Source: Natrinema pellirubrum DSM 15624
GTDB taxonomy: Archaea; Halobacteriota; Halobacteria; Halobacteriales; Natrialbaceae
Direction: 5' to 3'
Length of the DNA stretch: 64,000 nucleotides
NCBI RefSeq assembly: GCF_000230735.2
Contig: NC_019962.1
Coordinates: 1,364,001-1,428,000 of the forward strand
Of this stretch, positions 16,461 to 25,046 are shown piece by piece. The position numbers and the translations under genes were made by a program. The first letter of the stretch is position 1. Each line of letters starts with the position of its first letter. The notes below the pieces were generated by a model. That model worked only from the letters and a program-made list of their open reading frames with translations. It had not been told where the DNA came from and did not search any database.

Positions 16461-19400
16461 TTACCGCGACGCGGCGTGTGCGAGCAGTTCGATCGGCGTC
16501 GGCGGCGACTCACCGTCCAGCGAGCCGCCGGCGAGCGAGCTGTCGGCCGGGACCGGCTCGACCTCGCTGTCGCCGAGTTGGGTCCGACAGGAGGTGCCCG
16601 GCGCGGCGACGACGTCGGCACCGCTGTCCTCTATCTGGCCGACGAGGATGTCGCCGATCGACTGGCTCAGCGAGTAGTGTTCGGCCTCGTAGCCAAACGT
16701 CCCGGCCATGCCACAACAGCCCGAGTCGAGCGGGTCGACCGCGTAGCCGGCCCGCCGGAGGACCCCCACCGCGTGGTGGTCTTTCTTCTCGGCTTTCTGG
16801 TGACAGTGGCCGTGGTAGACGATCGACTCGTCGGGCGCGGCCCAGTCGACGTTCTCGTCGAGCCGGAAGGTGTCGAGGTACTCACAGAGGCCGTAGGAGT
16901 TGGCGGCGAACCGCTCGACGGCCGTCCCCGAGCGCAGGTCCAGCGCGTCGGACTGGAACATGACCGCGTCGGAGGGCTCGGCGACGACGACGTCCCACCC
17001 CTCGCGGATCCGGGGCTCGAGTGCGGCCACGTTCGCCTCGATCGCATCGCGAGCGATATCGATAAAGCCCTTCGACAGCGCCGGTCGACCGCTGTCTGTC
17101 CGGTCGGCCACGTCGACGTGGACGCCTGCGGCCTCGAGGACGCGGACCGCCGCCTTGCCGACCTCGGGGTGGCTGTAGTTCGTGTAGGTGTCGGCGAACA
17201 GGACCGCTTTGCGCTCGGCATCGGCTTCGGAAACGCGCGCCCCGCCTCGCTTTGCTCGCGCCGCTGCCGCTCGCTTTTTCGAGGCGGCTGCGCCGCCTCG
17301 CTTCTCGAACCAGTCCTGTAACGTCTCCCGCTGGAACTCGGGCAGCGAGCGCTCGCTCGCGATCCCGACCGTCTTCTCGGCGATCGTGCCCGAGCCAGGC
17401 AGGGACTGCACGAGGTTCGACACCGGCGCGAGCGCGCTGCCGACGGCCGCGAGCGAATCGAAGTTAGCGAACAGCTTGTCGCGGAGGCTCGAGCCCTCCT
17501 CCTGGTGGCGCTCGTGCATGACCTCCGTCTTGAGTTTGGCCATGTCGACGCCGCTCGGACAGTCCCGTTTGCAGCCCTTACAGCCGATACAGAGGTCGAG
17601 TACCTCCTCGGCGAACTCGTCGTCGGTCGGGTCGTCCGGCAGGTCGCCGCTCATCGCCTGCCGGAGGAGGTTCGCCCGGCCGCGAGTGGCCGTGATCTCC
17701 TCGTCGGCGGCCCGGTAGGTCGGACACATCACGCCGCCGGTCGTCTCCTGGCTCCCGCGACAGCCCCCACAGCCGTGACAGAGTTCGACCATCCCCTGCA
17801 TCCCGTTCTCGTTGTCCCAGTGCAGCGACGGCTCGAGCCCGGCGTCGTACTCGTAGTCGTCGTCGTACCGGAGGTGGTCGGTCATGTCGTGGTCGCCACA
17901 GACGTTGCCGGGGTTGAGCAGCCAGTCGGGGTCGAACGCGGTCTTCAGGTCGCGGAAGGCCTGCCAGAGGTCGTCGCCGTAGAGCTTGTGGTTCCACTGG
18001 GTGCGCGCGCGGCCGTCGCCGTGTTCGCCGGAGACGCTGCCGCCGAACTCGACGACCATATCGGTGACCGCGTCGGCGATCGCGACCATCTCCTCGCAGT
18101 CGCGGTCGGCCTTCGTATCGACCAGCGGCCGGACGTGGAGGACGCCCGGGCCGGCGTGGGCGTAGAAGGCCGCATCGTTGTCCCGCCCCTTCTCGGTCAG
18201 CAGCGACTGGAACCGTTCGACGAACTCGGGCAGGTGTTCCGGCGGGATCGCACAGTCCTCGATGAAGCTGATGTGTTTCTCGTCGGAGGTTCGCGAGAGC
18301 AGGATCGGCAGGCCGGCCTTGCGCAGCGTCCAGAAGGTCTCGCGTTCGCCCTCGTCGTGGGCCTCGAGGCCGTCGAACGCGATCGTCTCGTCGATCGCCG
18401 GCCGGTCCTCGGGCGGAGTTGCCTCGGTGTCGCTGCCGGGCACTCTGTCGGCGAGCAAGCCGGCCGTCTGCTCGCGGCCGTGGTCGTCGTCCTCGGCGTA
18501 GAACTCGACCAGCAACGCCGCGTTCGCCGCGTCGGGGACCAGCGACGCCGCGTCCTCGAACTCCGTCGTGTCGCGGGCCAGCCCCAGCAACACGTCGTCG
18601 ATGAGTTCGACCGCCGCGGGCTCGTGGTCGAGGACGTGCTGGACGTCGGTGACCGCATCGAGGACGCTCTCGTAGAACAGCAGGGAGACGGCCTTGGTCT
18701 CGGGCACCGGCTCGAGTGCGACCTCGGCCTCGGTGACGACCGCCAGCGTCCCCTCGCTGCCGGCCAGCAGCCGCGCGAGGTTGACAGTCCCCGTCTCGGC
18801 CTCCTCGACGAGGACATCGAGGTTGTACCCCGAGACGTTGCGTTTCAGGTCGGGGAACCGCTCCCGGACCGCCTCGCCTTCCTCGTCGATGATCCGGACG
18901 ACTTCGGCGTGAATCCGCTCGAGGACGGAACCGTCGGGATCGGCGGACTCACGAAGGTCATCGACGGCGACCTCGCCGAGCGTGGCGACCGTGCCGTCGG
19001 CAAGCACCGCCTCACACTCCTCGACGTAGGCGTCTGTCTTGCCGTAGACAAGCGAGTGTGCGCCCGTCGAGTTGTTGCCGATCGCGCCGCCGATCGCGCT
19101 GCGGTCGCCGGCCGCGGGGTCGGGTGCGAACTTCAGGCCGTGGGGGGCCAGCACGTCGTTGAGTTCGCCCAGGACCGTCCCTGCCTCGACGCGCGCCCGG
19201 CGGTCCTCGGGATCGATCGAGACCACGCCGTCCATGTGGCGGGTGAAATCGAGGACGACGGCTTCGTTGACGGCCTGTCCCGCGAGGCTCGTCCCGCCGC
19301 CCCGTGGAAGGACGGGAATCCCCCGCTCGGCACAGTAGGCGACGGTCGCGGCGACGTCGTCGGTCGATTTCGGATAGACGACACCGATCGGCGTTAGCTC

Positions 19401-19589
19401 GTACGCGCTCGCGTCGGTGGCGTACAACTGTCGCGTGTAGGTGTCGAAGCGAACGTCCCCCGCGACGCGGTCGCGGATCTCGTCGACCAGCGCCGGTTGC
19501 GCGACGTCGTCGGAGACGAAATCGTACTCGGCCCGCCGGTCACCGGTTTCGGCCCCGCCGTCGAACGTCGTATTAGAGCTTGCAGTCAT
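16461..19589 (-). CDS. dld: FAD-linked oxidase/Fe-S (GlcD-GlpC type) fusion, D-lactate or D-2-hydroxyacid dehydrogenase
   Basis: 1042-aa fusion. Residues about 40-560 form a FAD-binding PCMH/GlcD oxidase (VLPRGGGTSLAGQAV and IGGAIGNNSTGAH flavin motifs, SGEHGDGRARTQW near the C-terminal lobe). Residues about 600-690 carry Fe-S cysteines (CHGCGGCRGS and CIGCKGCKRDCPSG). The C-terminal third has two CCG-type domains (YHGHCHQKAE and DSGCCGMAG). It probably oxidises D-lactate or a similar 2-hydroxyacid and passes electrons to quinone. Odd: a Lys/Ala/Arg-rich stretch after residue 763, encoded by a 51-bp repeat-flanked insertion (separate entry). The start is the ATG at 19589; a TTG four nt upstream is less likely. 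Confidence 0.9.
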   Translation of the reverse strand: MTASSNTTFDGGAETGDRRAEYDFVSDDVAQPALVDEIRDRVAGDVRFDTYTRQLYATDASAYELTPIGVVYPKSTDDVAATVAYCAERGIPVLPRGGGTSLAGQAVNEAVVLDFTRHMDGVVSIDPEDRRARVEAGTVLGELNDVLAPHGLKFAPDPAAGDRSAIGGAIGNNSTGAHSLVYGKTDAYVEECEAVLADGTVATLGEVAVDDLRESADPDGSVLERIHAEVVRIIDEEGEAVRERFPDLKRNVSGYNLDVLVEEAETGTVNLARLLAGSEGTLAVVTEAEVALEPVPETKAVSLLFYESVLDAVTDVQHVLDHEPAAVELIDDVLLGLARDTTEFEDAASLVPDAANAALLVEFYAEDDDHGREQTAGLLADRVPGSDTEATPPEDRPAIDETIAFDGLEAHDEGERETFWTLRKAGLPILLSRTSDEKHISFIEDCAIPPEHLPEFVERFQSLLTEKGRDNDAAFYAHAGPGVLHVRPLVDTKADRDCEEMVAIADAVTDMVVEFGGSVSGEHGDGRARTQWNHKLYGDDLWQAFRDLKTAFDPDWLLNPGNVCGDHDMTDHLRYDDDYEYDAGLEPSLHWDNENGMQGMVELCHGCGGCRGSQETTGGVMCPTYRAADEEITATRGRANLLRQAMSGDLPDDPTDDEFAEEVLDLCIGCKGCKRDCPSGVDMAKLKTEVMHERHQEEGSSLRDKLFANFDSLAAVGSALAPVSNLVQSLPGSGTIAEKTVGIASERSLPEFQRETLQDWFEKRGGAAASKKRAAAARAKRGGARVSEADAERKAVLFADTYTNYSHPEVGKAAVRVLEAAGVHVDVADRTDSGRPALSKGFIDIARDAIEANVAALEPRIREGWDVVVAEPSDAVMFQSDALDLRSGTAVERFAANSYGLCEYLDTFRLDENVDWAAPDESIVYHGHCHQKAEKKDHHAVGVLRRAGYAVDPLDSGCCGMAGTFGYEAEHYSLSQSIGDILVGQIEDSGADVVAAPGTSCRTQLGDSEVEPVPADSSLAGGSLDGESPPTPIELLAHAASR
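17242..17303 (-). repeat. 51-bp in-frame palindromic insertion inside dld
   Basis: The 11-mer AAGCGAGGCGG (gene sense) occurs at 17293-17303 and again at 17242-17252, exactly 51 bp apart. Between them sits a perfect 9-bp stem with a 3-nt loop (17280-17300). The insertion adds 17 codons in frame and duplicates the peptide KRGG. It looks like a small palindromic element that entered the gene with duplication of its flank. Confidence 0.6.
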
Positions 19590-19968
19590 CCTCAACTGAA
19601 CACGTTGGTTGATCCGTCACACGTTTCTCAACGATAAAGCGTTCGGACCACCGGCCGTTGCCGTCGGCGAACTGTTATGTGCCGGACACGACAGACCCCC
19701 AACGGCCGGATCCGGGCGGCTCCGATACCGGGTACGCACGCACTTGGGGTTCGACCCGCCACGAGACCCTCCCGACTGGGCAGGCAATCCGGCACGTCAT
19801 CACCGAGCGCGGGACCCGAGGTCAGTCGACCGTTCCCGCCGTGACGTGACAGGCCGTCACGCAGTCTTCGACGAGATATACACAAACGCGCATATAATTC
19901 TGGTCGATGGGGAGCCGAAGCACCACAAACACGGGGATTTTTATCGTCTCGGTGCCCTACGAACACCC
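19590..19968. promoter_or_regulatory. 379-bp divergent region between dld and purF
   Basis: No ORF with coding composition. It holds a perfect 7-bp stem with an 8-nt loop (CGTGACG at 19840-19846, CGTCACG at 19855-19861), and AT-rich promoter-like stretches at 19871-19878, 19891-19898 (CATATAAT) and 19938-19944. The length and the extra TATA-like sites suggest a regulated promoter or a short leader transcript ahead of purF. The regulator is unknown. Confidence 0.4.
19938..19944 (+). promoter_or_regulatory. TATA box of purF
   Basis: TTTTTAT centred 28 nt upstream of the ATG at 19969. It predicts a leaderless mRNA beginning at that ATG rather than at 20008. Confidence 0.55.
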
Positions 19969-21480
19969 ATGACTGATGGGCGGGGCGAGACTCCCCGGCG
20001 AACAGGAATGACCGAAAAGTGCGGCGTCGTCGGCGTCTCACTCGACGGTCGGGACGCGGCACGACCGTTGTACTACGCGCTGTACGCGCTCCAGCACCGC
20101 GGTCAGGAGTCCGCCGGTATCGTCACCCACGACGGGTTCCAGCAGCACAGCCACGTCGAAATGGGGCTCGTGGGTGACGCCTTCGGCGAGGGCGATCTCG
20201 ACGAACTGACCGGCGCTGCGGGGATCGGCCACGTCCGGTATCCGACGGCCGGCTCGGTCGACTCCTCGTGTGCCCAACCGTTCTCCGTCTCGTTCAAGAG
20301 CGGCTCGCTCGGCCTCTCACACAACGGCAACCTCGTCAACGCCGACGAGATCCGCGACGAACTCGCCGCCGCGGGTCATGCCTTCACCAGCGACGGCGAC
20401 ACCGAGGTCATCGCCCACGACCTCGCGCGCAACCTGCTCGAGGAGGACCTCGTCCGCGCGGTCAAGCACACGATGGGCCGGATCCACGGCTCGTACTCAC
20501 TGACGATCACCCACGACGATACCGTGCTGGGCGTACGCGACCCGCAGGGCAATCGCCCGCTCTGTATCGGGAAACTCGAGGACGGCTACATCCTCGCCTC
20601 GGAGTCGGCAGCGATCGACACACTCGACGGGGAACTCGTCCGCGACGTTCGGCCGGGCGAGCTGGTCGTTCTCCAGGAGGACGGCGAAGGCTTCGACTCC
20701 TACCAGCTCGTCGAGAACGAGAACACCGCCCACTGTTTCTTCGAACACGTTTACTTCGCCCGTCCCGACAGCGTCATCGACGACACGCTGGTCTACGAGG
20801 CCCGCCGGAACCTCGGGCGCAAGCTCTGGGAGGAAAGCGGCGTCGAGACCGACGTCGTGATGCCGGTCCCCGACTCCGGGCGCGCGTTCGCCTCCGGCTA
20901 CGCGGACGCGGCAGGCGAGACGACCGCCGACGGCGAGGCCCGCGACGCCGACGACGACGGCGTCGAGTTCGCCGAGGGACTGATGAAGAACCGTTACGTC
21001 GGCCGGACGTTCATTATGCCGACCCAGGACGAGCGCGAGCGTGCGGTGCGGCTCAAGCTCAACCCGATCAAGTCGACGATCGAGGGCAAGACCGTCACGG
21101 TCATTGACGACTCGATCGTCCGCGGGACGACCTCGACCCAGCTCGTTCAACTCCTCAAGGACTGCGGGGCCGAGGCGGTCCACGTCCGGATCGGCGCGCC
21201 CGCGATCGTCGCCCCCTGTTACATGGGGATCGACATGGCCACCCGCGAGGAACTCATCGCCGCGGACAAGTCCGTCGGCGAGATCCGCGACGAGATCGCC
21301 GCCGACAGTCTTGCCTACCTCTCGACCGACGCCGTCGCCGACGTCCTCGGGAAAGAGCGCATCGACCTCTGTCTAGGCTGTGTGACCGGCGAGTACCCCT
21401 ACGACATCGAGGGCGAGGAGACCGACCGCGACGTCAGCCGGCCCGACATCGGCGGCCAGCAGCTGGCCGCGGACGACTAA
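19969..21480 (+). CDS. purF: Amidophosphoribosyltransferase PurF
   Basis: 503 aa (490 if translation starts at 20008). It catalyses the first step of purine synthesis, glutamine plus PRPP to 5-phosphoribosylamine. The N-terminal Ntn-hydrolase glutaminase domain begins at the catalytic Cys in MTEKCGVVGV, with YALYALQHRGQESAG and LSHNGNLVN. The C-terminal phosphoribosyltransferase domain has the PRPP loop VTVIDDSIVRGTTS. The CLGC near the C-terminus resembles cluster ligands of Fe-S PurFs, but only part of the set is visible. The TATA position favours 19969, giving a 17-residue propeptide to be removed before Cys18; the shorter start would leave 4. Two hairpins follow the stop. Confidence 0.93.
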   Translation: MTDGRGETPRRTGMTEKCGVVGVSLDGRDAARPLYYALYALQHRGQESAGIVTHDGFQQHSHVEMGLVGDAFGEGDLDELTGAAGIGHVRYPTAGSVDSSCAQPFSVSFKSGSLGLSHNGNLVNADEIRDELAAAGHAFTSDGDTEVIAHDLARNLLEEDLVRAVKHTMGRIHGSYSLTITHDDTVLGVRDPQGNRPLCIGKLEDGYILASESAAIDTLDGELVRDVRPGELVVLQEDGEGFDSYQLVENENTAHCFFEHVYFARPDSVIDDTLVYEARRNLGRKLWEESGVETDVVMPVPDSGRAFASGYADAAGETTADGEARDADDDGVEFAEGLMKNRYVGRTFIMPTQDERERAVRLKLNPIKSTIEGKTVTVIDDSIVRGTTSTQLVQLLKDCGAEAVHVRIGAPAIVAPCYMGIDMATREELIAADKSVGEIRDEIAADSLAYLSTDAVADVLGKERIDLCLGCVTGEYPYDIEGEETDRDVSRPDIGGQQLAADD

Positions 21481-21531
21481 CAAACTTTTGCGCTGCGGGC
21501 GCGCCGGAGGCGCGCCCTCGGCAAAACTTTG
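21481..21531. repeat. Palindromic hairpin element after purF (terminator-like)
   Basis: A perfect 9-bp stem, GGGCGCGCC at 21497-21505 and GGCGCGCCC at 21509-21517, with GGA loop. It is nested inside an outer near-match CAAACTTTTGC (21481-21491) and GCAAAACTTTG (21521-21531). It directly abuts the purF stop codon and probably aids termination. I recall similar sequences recurring in haloarchaeal intergenic DNA. Confidence 0.6.
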
Positions 21532-21557
21532 ATGAAAAGCACTCTTCTTTCCCCTCC

Positions 21558-21576
21558 AGCCGCGCGATGCGCGGCT
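21558..21576. repeat. Second perfect hairpin, 8-bp stem
   Basis: AGCCGCGC (21558-21565) and GCGCGGCT (21569-21576) with a GAT loop, preceded by the pyrimidine run CTCTTCTTTCCCCTCC. It sits 40 bp beyond the first hairpin and just before the stop codon of the small minus-strand reading frame. Confidence 0.55.
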
Positions 21577-21582
21577 TCCGGG

Positions 21583-21744
21583 TCAGTCGTCGGCCCGCTC
21601 GCGCCGCCGGCGCTCGCGGTCGTAATCGGTGTCCTCCTGTACCGCTCCCTGAAACGCGTCCGCGAACTCCGTCGGGAGCGTTCGGATCTCGATCCCCCAC
21701 GCGATCGGGAGCCCACCCACCGCTGAACAGCAGGATGACGCCAT
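21583..21744 (-). pseudogene. Small acidic membrane-protein gene, possibly frameshifted
   Basis: From 21709 down to 21583 the minus strand reads as a convincing haloarchaeal protein end (GLPIAWGIEIRTLPTEFA, then an acidic/basic tail ending RRRRERADD) with high GC3. The ATG at 21744 is in that frame, but the first nine codons (MASSCCSAV) have atypical usage. Reading one base over through the GGTGGGTGGG run gives YGVILLFSGG, a typical membrane segment. Restoring frame by removing one G would yield YGVILLFSVGGLPIAWGIE, which looks natural. Either this is a real 53-aa gene, or a single-base insertion (mutation or sequencing error) broke a slightly longer one. Confidence 0.4.
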
Positions 21745-21808
21745 AGAATACCGATGCCGTTCGGCTCCCCGCCGGAACGCCCAAGCCCGTGGCCGGTCGA
21801 CTCGAGGT

Positions 21809-22198
21809 ATGCCGCTGTTGCAGTTCGACACGGCACTGTCGCTCTCGGACGAGGAAAAGACCGCTCTCGCCGACCGGGTGACGGAGCTGTACACCGACGA
21901 GATGGCGACGACGGCGGGGCACGTCGCCGTCTCGATCCGCGAGCGCGGGGCGGCCGACCTCCACCTCGGGCGCGCCGTCGACGGCCCGCTGCTCTTTCTC
22001 GACGCCGAGATCCGTCGCGGTCGGTCGTTCGAGCGAAAGCGCGCGTTCGGGCTCGAGACGATGGCGTACGTCGGCGAGACGTTCGACGTTCCCGAGTCGA
22101 ACATGAAGGTCGTCTTCACCGAACACCCCGGCGAGTCCATGATGGGCGTCGACCGGGTCGGCGGCGAATGGGACGGCGGGAACGAGGACGCGGAGTAG
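21809..22198 (+). CDS. Tautomerase-superfamily (4-OT/MIF-like) protein
   Basis: 129 aa with Pro2 after the initiator Met (MPLLQFDTALSLSDEEKTALADRV), the catalytic base of the tautomerase superfamily once Met is removed. Length and the beta-alpha-beta pattern (HVAVSIRE, then a second half ending NMKVVFTEHPGE) fit a fused two-repeat MIF/CHMI-like subunit. Substrate unknown. It is a single gene; the ArsA-like gene downstream is convergent. Confidence 0.8.
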   Translation: MPLLQFDTALSLSDEEKTALADRVTELYTDEMATTAGHVAVSIRERGAADLHLGRAVDGPLLFLDAEIRRGRSFERKRAFGLETMAYVGETFDVPESNMKVVFTEHPGESMMGVDRVGGEWDGGNEDAE

Positions 22199-22248
22199 CG
22201 GTCGCGAACAGGCGGCCGATCGGGTACCGGTTCGGCGGGGGCTGGCGA

Positions 22249-23463
22249 CTACCGCAGACAGGCGGCGACGACCTCGAGCATGCCCTCGCCCCGGACCTCA
22301 TCGGCGAACAGCGGCACGCGTCGAACGTCGGTGCCGCGGAACAGTTCCTGTGCCTCCGCGAGGGCACTCTGCTGGACGTCCCAGCGCCGTTGACAGAACT
22401 CACAGTCCTCGAGGTTCGGCTGGAGGAACTCGCCGTGGACGTCGTCGGTGACGTTCGACAGGGGTTCCATCACGCGGTTGACGACGACGGTACCGACCGG
22501 AATCCCGAACTCCTCGAGTTGCGCCCGCAGGCGCTTGGACTCGAAGACGCTCATCTCCTCGGGGACCATGACGATCCGGAAGTCCGTCCGCGTGGGGTCG
22601 CGCAGGGCCGCCCGCAGGCGCTCGATGCGCTCTCGCAGGACTTCGAGGTCCTCGAGGTCGTCGCCGTCGTCGGGCGCGTCGCCGCCGAACATCCCCTTGA
22701 CGCCCTCGAGCATCCCGCCGAGGCGCTGGCGGAGTTTCATGATGCGGCCCATCATCGTGTCCATGATCTCGGGGAGCTGCAGGAGCCGGAGGGTGTGGCC
22801 GGTCGGTGCCGTATCGACCACCACGCGCTCGAACCGCGGGTCGTCCATGTACTCGAGCAGGAGCTGCATGGCGGCGGCCTCGTCGGCACCGGGCATCGCG
22901 CCGCCGAAGAGGGCATCCATCGGCGACTCGCCGCCGAGCATGTCGCCGAGGCCACCGAGCGGCCCGCCCGCGTCCCCCTCGCCGCCGGGGAAGGGCGAGC
23001 CGCCCGCCTCGCCGCCAGCGAAGGGGTCCGTCTCGTCCGAACCCTCGCCCGTGCTGAAGGGCGTCTCTCCCTCCTCGAGGGCGGTTTCGGGATCGATCTC
23101 GGCCGCGTAGAGTGGGATATCGTCCCGGATTCGGCCGGGCTCGGCCGGAATCTCTGTCTCGAACGTGTCGGACAGCGAGTGGGCCGGGTCCGTCGAGACG
23201 ACCAGCGTCGACGTGCCGCCGCGGGCGCTGTCCAGCGCCGTCGCGGCCGCCATGGTCGTCTTCCCGACGCCGCCTTTCCCGCCGTAGAGGACGTAGTCGG
23301 GGCCGTCGATCGGCTCGTCGGACGGCTCGACGTCGACGGTCTCGCGCTCGGCTGGCTCCTCGTCGCCGACGGAGTCGGTCGGCGTTACCTCGATAGTGTG
23401 GTCGCCGTCGTCGCTTTTCCCCCGCTCCTCCTCGTCGACCGGTTCGACGTCGATGCCGCTCAT
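22249..23463 (-). CDS. ArsA/Get3 family ATPase
   Basis: 404-aa soluble deviant-Walker ATPase. It has a P-loop GGKGGVGKTT (61-70), switch I STDPAHSLSDTF, switch II VVVDTAPTGHTLRLLQLP, and a Cys354-x2-Cys357 pair (EDCEFC), which in Get3 binds the zinc bridging the dimer. By homology it targets tail-anchored membrane proteins or acts as a chaperone; arsenite transport is less likely without arsB nearby. Odd: a Gly/Pro/Met-rich insertion (about 132-192) sits where Get3 has its substrate-binding helices. An acidic, probably disordered N-terminus (1-55) precedes the domain. Confidence 0.87.
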   Translation of the reverse strand: MSGIDVEPVDEEERGKSDDGDHTIEVTPTDSVGDEEPAERETVDVEPSDEPIDGPDYVLYGGKGGVGKTTMAAATALDSARGGTSTLVVSTDPAHSLSDTFETEIPAEPGRIRDDIPLYAAEIDPETALEEGETPFSTGEGSDETDPFAGGEAGGSPFPGGEGDAGGPLGGLGDMLGGESPMDALFGGAMPGADEAAAMQLLLEYMDDPRFERVVVDTAPTGHTLRLLQLPEIMDTMMGRIMKLRQRLGGMLEGVKGMFGGDAPDDGDDLEDLEVLRERIERLRAALRDPTRTDFRIVMVPEEMSVFESKRLRAQLEEFGIPVGTVVVNRVMEPLSNVTDDVHGEFLQPNLEDCEFCQRRWDVQQSALAEAQELFRGTDVRRVPLFADEVRGEGMLEVVAACLR

Positions 23464-23530
23464 ACGCCGCCGTTCCCGGTCCCGACAGGAGTATTCGTCG
23501 GTCTCCCGCGGACGATCGTGCCGCCCTCGA

Positions 23531-24973
23531 TCAGTCCTTGGGCGTCACGTCGAACGTCGGGACGACGCCACGGACGGCGTCGGCGAGCGCCAGACAGATC
23601 GGGACGGCCCACAGCGTCGCGTACAGCGCCTGCGTGATCGGGTTCGAGACCAGCGAGTACCGGACCTGTTCCCACCGGCTGTCGAAGGCGATCGCCTCCC
23701 AGGCCGCGCGGTAGGACCGCCAGCTGTAGTAACACCAGACGACGCCGTTGAACGCGACGAGCGGGAGCAGCGACCCGGGGACGACGCCGGCCGAGCCGGT
23801 GAGGGTCAGCCAGAGGACAGCGAGCCCGACCGGCAGGCCAAGGACGTTCGTCACCGCCAGCAGCTGGGTCAACACGGTACCCGCCCAGAACCGGGCGCGC
23901 TCGAGCCCGGACCAGCCCGGCGTCAGCAGGTGCCGATACGGGCCGCGGACCCAGCGGCGTTTCTGCCGGATCCAGGCCTCGAGGTCGGCCGGACAGAGGT
24001 CCTGCACGTAGCGATCGATGATCCCGAGCGTACAGCCCCGTTCGTGGGCGGCGACGCCAAGCGCCATGTCCTCGGTCACTGCGTCGAGTTGCCATCGATC
24101 GAGGTCGTAGAGGACGCCGGCCGGGACGAAGTAGGCCTTCCCCAGCAGCTGGTAGGGGCCGTCGGCCGAGTTCGCGTAGATGAGGTCCGACCACGCTGCG
24201 ATCCCCATCGACTCGAGCAGCGGGAGGAAGCCGTCGTCGACGTTTCGCGCGGTCTGTTTTGCCTGCACGATATCGCACTCGGTGAGGCCGGCGGCGGCGA
24301 GTTCGAACGTATCGAGGGGCACCTGCGTGTCCGAGTCGAAGACCGTCACGACGTCGTCGGCCGAAAACGACAGCGTCGTGAAGGCGTAGGTCAGGGCGGC
24401 CGCTTTCGTCCGTGGGACGCCGGTCCCGCTGAACGTCCAGTCGCCGGGCGCGCGGTCGGCCGCGAGCGCCGCCCGGTCGACGGCGACGAACTCGACGGCG
24501 AGGTCGTCCTCGCGAGCCGTGACCGCCTCGCGGACCGCCGAGACGGTCGGATCGTCGGGCTCGTGGATGACGTAGACGGAGACGGCCGCGGTCGGATACC
24601 GCTGGGTGGCGATGTTATCCAGCGTCTCCGTGAGAACGGCCGGCGACTCGCGGTAGATCGGGACGAGAACGCGGAGCTGACGGACCGCCGACTGGGGGAG
24701 CCGACAGCCCGAACTGGCTGCGGTCGGCGGTCCGCTCGAGGGGCGCTCTTCGTCCGTCGACGGGACGTCGACCCCCGCGTTCCGTCCGCCATCGGGCCGT
24801 GCCAGCGGCCGCTCACGGTCGCGTTCGGCCGCCTCGGCGACGACCCGCTCTACGGTGCCGTCGTCGATCAGGGCGTCGGAGCGGCGAACGAGCAGCGTCA
24901 CCAGCGCACAGTTGCCGACGAAGTAGGCCACCTGAGTCAGGACGAACACGGCGACGACGGCCTCGAGCAGCAT
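23531..24973 (-). CDS. Membrane-bound processive glycosyltransferase family 2
   Basis: 480 aa with an N-terminal TM helix (about 4-26), a cytosolic GT-A domain and about four C-terminal TM helices. Catalytic motifs are LVPIYRES at the start of the fold, VFDSDTQV (DxD), the acceptor Asp in VTEDMALG, and QKRRWVRG (QxxRW) ahead of the TMs. This matches cellulose/hyaluronan synthase-like enzymes that polymerise and extrude a polysaccharide. A low-complexity stretch (about 45-85) precedes the catalytic domain. A TATA-like AAATACC near 25001-25009 supports the start at 24973. No other polysaccharide genes are adjacent. Confidence 0.85.
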   Translation of the reverse strand: MLLEAVVAVFVLTQVAYFVGNCALVTLLVRRSDALIDDGTVERVVAEAAERDRERPLARPDGGRNAGVDVPSTDEERPSSGPPTAASSGCRLPQSAVRQLRVLVPIYRESPAVLTETLDNIATQRYPTAAVSVYVIHEPDDPTVSAVREAVTAREDDLAVEFVAVDRAALAADRAPGDWTFSGTGVPRTKAAALTYAFTTLSFSADDVVTVFDSDTQVPLDTFELAAAGLTECDIVQAKQTARNVDDGFLPLLESMGIAAWSDLIYANSADGPYQLLGKAYFVPAGVLYDLDRWQLDAVTEDMALGVAAHERGCTLGIIDRYVQDLCPADLEAWIRQKRRWVRGPYRHLLTPGWSGLERARFWAGTVLTQLLAVTNVLGLPVGLAVLWLTLTGSAGVVPGSLLPLVAFNGVVWCYYSWRSYRAAWEAIAFDSRWEQVRYSLVSNPITQALYATLWAVPICLALADAVRGVVPTFDVTPKD

Positions 24974-25046
24974 TACGTGGTCGGTTGGCCGCCCGACGTA
25001 TTGGTATTTCGGCCGGACTATCGTCGCCGCCGAACGGTCGGCACGG

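Noticed and set aside
17505-19397. 630-codon plus-strand frame
   Set aside because: Antisense shadow of the FAD/Fe-S oxidase, whose flavin and cysteine motifs are unmistakable.
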